This document shows positions 62,072 through 64,000 of a stretch of 64,000 nucleotides of DNA, in pieces; within the stretch, counting starts at the first letter, position 1; each line of letters opens with the position of its first letter. This DNA comes from Comamonas halotolerans. Lineage in GTDB: Bacteria > Pseudomonadota > Gammaproteobacteria > Burkholderiales > Burkholderiaceae_C. The notes under the pieces were generated by a model that did no database searches, had not been told where the DNA came from, and worked only from the letters and a program-made list of their open reading frames with translations. Made by a program: the position numbers and the translations under genes. The stretch lies in NCBI RefSeq assembly GCF_030162935.1, contig NZ_JASAUZ010000012.1, forward strand, positions 186,001 to 250,000. Reading direction: 5' to 3'.

Positions 62072-64000
62072 TCAGGCCACCCGCGCCTTCAGGGCTTGCT
62101 TTCGCTGGGCATAAGCTACAAACCAGTCCAGACTGGAGGGATTTGCCATGGTGTCTTTGTTGACGACCTTTTCCAATGGCTGCCCCAGCAACAGCTTCTT
62201 AATGGGCAACTCCTGCTTTTTTCCGGTCAGGGTGCGAGGAATTTCAGGCACTTGCACGATCTCATCGGGCACGAACCGAGGAGACAAGGCTTGCCGGATG
62301 GCTGCGCCCAGCTTGGCCTCCAGGGCCGCATCCAGCGCCACACCTTCGCGCAGCACTACAAACATCGGCATAAAGCTCTCGCGCCCCAGATACTCCAAAT
62401 CCACCACCATGCTGTCCAGCACCTCGGGCAGCGCCTCCACGGCGCTGTAAATCTCGCTGGTACCCATGCGCAAACCGTGACGATTGATGGTGGCGTCGCT
62501 GCGACCATAAATGGTGCAACGCCCTTGCGCACTGACTCTGAGCCAGTCACCATGCCTCCACACACCCCCCATCTCGGCGGGGCCGTCGCCACCGCCGGGG
62601 CGGCGGCCATGGCCTGCGGGGTACATGTCGAAATAGCTGCTCAGATAACGCTGGTTGCCGGCATCACCCCAGAAATACAAAGGCATGGAAGGAATAGGCT
62701 GGGTGCACACCAGCTCCCCCACCGCGTCAATCACAGGCTGACCTTGCTCGTTCCAAGCCTCCACGGCAGCACCCAGCATCCGACACTGCATTTCCCCTGC
62801 TTGCTGCGGCAACTCACGGTTTCCGCCAATGAAAGCGCCGCAAAAGTCCGTACCGCCCGACAGATTGTTCCACCAGATATCTGGCGTGCCCAGCTTGGCA
62901 AACTGCTGTGTGCCCCAGGCTTGCACATCGGGAGAAAGCGGCGAGCCGGTGCTCCCCAGCCCGGTAATGCGCGTCAAATCACCGCACTGTGCCAAATCCA
63001 CGCCCGCTTTCATGCAATTGGCATAAAACGCAGCGCCCGCACCAAAGCTGCTGACCTGGTGACGCGCTGCAAAGCGCCACAGCACACCCCAGTCGGGCTG
63101 TTCTTTGCTGCCACCGGGGCTGCCATCAAAGACCACACAGGTGGTGCCCCCCAGCAAGCCAGCAACCTGAGAGTTCCACATCACCCAACCCGTGGAGCTA
63201 TACCAGTGGAATCGCTCGCCCCAGCTGTGCGGGTCATAGCTGCAGCCCACATCGTTGTGCAGCGCCTTCATGGCCAGCGCCACGATGACAATGCCGCCAT
63301 GACCGTGCACGATGGGTTTGGGCAGGCCTGTAGTGCCACTGGAATACACAATCCACAAAGGGTGATCAAAGGGGAGCCACATCGGCTTGAATGCAGCCAC
63401 TGCGGCATCGTCGCGCGCCACCACATCATCCCAGCTTGCGCTGTCTGCCACCGCTTTCTGCGCAAACGGCGTGCGCAGCACCAGCATGTGCTGCACCGTG
63501 GGAAGCTGCGCACGCAGTGCACTGGCAACCGCCCCCTTGTCCATGGGTTTGCCGGCGTAGTGCACACCATCGGCGGCAATCAGAATCTTGGGCTCAATCT
63601 GCTTGAAGCGGTCCAGCACCGCAGCAGTGCCCATGTCGGGCGAACAAACGCTCCACACACCGCCGACGCTGGCCACCGCCAGGAATGCCACGATGGTTTG
63701 CGCAATATTGGGCATATATGCCGCTACGCGATCGCCGGGTTGCAGGCCTTGCTGCTGCAAATGCAAGGCCAGGGCCGCAACCTGGCGGCGCAGTTCGGGC
63801 CAACTGAGCTGCGTCATCTCGCCCAGTTCGTTTTCCACAATCACGGCGGGCATGCCAGCAGCATGAGCCGCATCCACATGCCGCAACACCTGCTGGGCGT
63901 AATTCACCTGGGCGCCTGGAAACCACTGGGCCCCGGGCATCACATTACGCCCCAGTGCTGCACTGTGCGGCGTAGGTGACTGCATTTCGAAATAGTCCCA
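62072..64000 (-). CDS. Acetoacetate-CoA ligase, 5' end beyond the window
   Basis: At least 642 residues of an ANL-superfamily ligase are visible. The AMP-binding motif is 'IVYSSGTTGLPKPIVHGHGG', preceded by 'GDRVAAYMPNIAQTIVAFLA', with 'GSTGSPLSPDVQAW' and the C-terminal 'VPDEIVQVPEIPRTLTGKKQ' with its catalytic Lys. 'MPGAQWFPGAQVNYAQ' near the start is typical of acetoacetyl-CoA synthetase. The frame stays open from the first visible ATG at 63985 to the edge (W-D-Y-F-E before it), so the true start lies outside. It activates acetoacetate for ketone-body or polyhydroxybutyrate metabolism. Confidence 0.9.
   Translation of the reverse strand, partial: WDYFEMQSPTPHSAALGRNVMPGAQWFPGAQVNYAQQVLRHVDAAHAAGMPAVIVENELGEMTQLSWPELRRQVAALALHLQQQGLQPGDRVAAYMPNIAQTIVAFLAVASVGGVWSVCSPDMGTAAVLDRFKQIEPKILIAADGVHYAGKPMDKGAVASALRAQLPTVQHMLVLRTPFAQKAVADSASWDDVVARDDAAVAAFKPMWLPFDHPLWIVYSSGTTGLPKPIVHGHGGIVIVALAMKALHNDVGCSYDPHSWGERFHWYSSTGWVMWNSQVAGLLGGTTCVVFDGSPGGSKEQPDWGVLWRFAARHQVSSFGAGAAFYANCMKAGVDLAQCGDLTRITGLGSTGSPLSPDVQAWGTQQFAKLGTPDIWWNNLSGGTDFCGAFIGGNRELPQQAGEMQCRMLGAAVEAWNEQGQPVIDAVGELVCTQPIPSMPLYFWGDAGNQRYLSSYFDMYPAGHGRRPGGGDGPAEMGGVWRHGDWLRVSAQGRCTIYGRSDATINRHGLRMGTSEIYSAVEALPEVLDSMVVDLEYLGRESFMPMFVVLREGVALDAALEAKLGAAIRQALSPRFVPDEIVQVPEIPRTLTGKKQELPIKKLLLGQPLEKVVNKDTMANPSSLDWFVAYAQRKQALKARVA

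Noticed and set aside
62000-63979. Plus-strand open frame (659 codons) opposite acetoacetate-CoA ligase
   Set aside because: The minus-strand ligase shows ordered catalytic motifs; the antisense translation is low-information.
63983-63985. ATG at 63985 as the true start of acetoacetate-CoA ligase
   Set aside because: Coding similarity continues upstream in frame to the window edge, so this Met is internal.

Overview
The window looks like chromosome of a Comamonadaceae betaproteobacterium (Comamonas/Delftia-like). Supporting signs are high G+C content, a split metH (only the homocysteine domain is present), GTP-dependent PEP carboxykinase, Bug-type solute receptors, many LysR regulators and a minCDE operon. 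Genes are densely packed. I saw no tRNA, rRNA, CRISPR array, insertion sequence or prophage. Two genes are cut by the window edges: an SdiA-regulated (YjiK-like) protein at the left and acetoacetate-CoA ligase at the right.

Layout. 1-10.5 kb (minus strand): a membrane-stress block made of a DUF2170 (YjfI-like) protein with a ribbon-helix-helix-like N-terminus, a PspA/IM30 protein, a YqiJ-type membrane protein, a flotillin and a 1,817-residue AAA+ ATPase. 10.7-12.5 kb: a PACE efflux pump divergent from a LysR regulator, then a FliK-like protein. 13.8-21.7 kb: a divergent LysR gene and a six-gene operon (MaoC/FAS1-like hydratase, acyl-CoA dehydrogenase, CaiB-type CoA-transferase, MmgE/PrpD protein, Bug receptor, CitE-like lyase) whose content matches the itaconate degradation locus of Pseudomonas aeruginosa. 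21.7-24.3 kb: glutamate dehydrogenase and a fumarylacetoacetase-family protein.

24.4-30.6 kb: norR divergent from nirK-ytfE-norB, with three GGT-N7-ACC NorR boxes and a -24/-12 promoter. The NirK carries an extra N-terminal cupredoxin domain. Together these genes reduce nitrite to nitrous oxide and repair nitrosative damage. An azurin gene at 48 kb has an excellent FNR/DNR box and may supply electrons. 30.8-49.3 kb: housekeeping and accessory genes (MetH homocysteine domain, AlkB, HutG, a D-lactate/glycolate-dehydrogenase-like flavoprotein, PckG, UspA, a CpxA/OmpR-type two-component pair, AmpG-like permease, AraC regulator, EamA exporter, M48 protease, MBL hydrolase, azurin, flavin reductase).

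49.5-59.9 kb: a siderophore-iron uptake operon (two fused ABC half-transporters, two FecCD permeases, a lipoprotein receptor, a TonB-dependent receptor) read from one promoter overlapped by a Fur box and by tandem palindromes, divergent from an unusually long TetR-type regulator. 60.0-62.0 kb: minC-minD-minE. 62.1-64.0 kb: acetoacetate-CoA ligase.

The most promising material for new biology is the PspA-flotillin-giant AAA+ operon with its possible self-regulating RHH-DUF2170 protein. Next come the NorR-controlled nirK cassette and the siderophore operon promoter. All functional statements rest on reading motifs and gene order; no database search was run.
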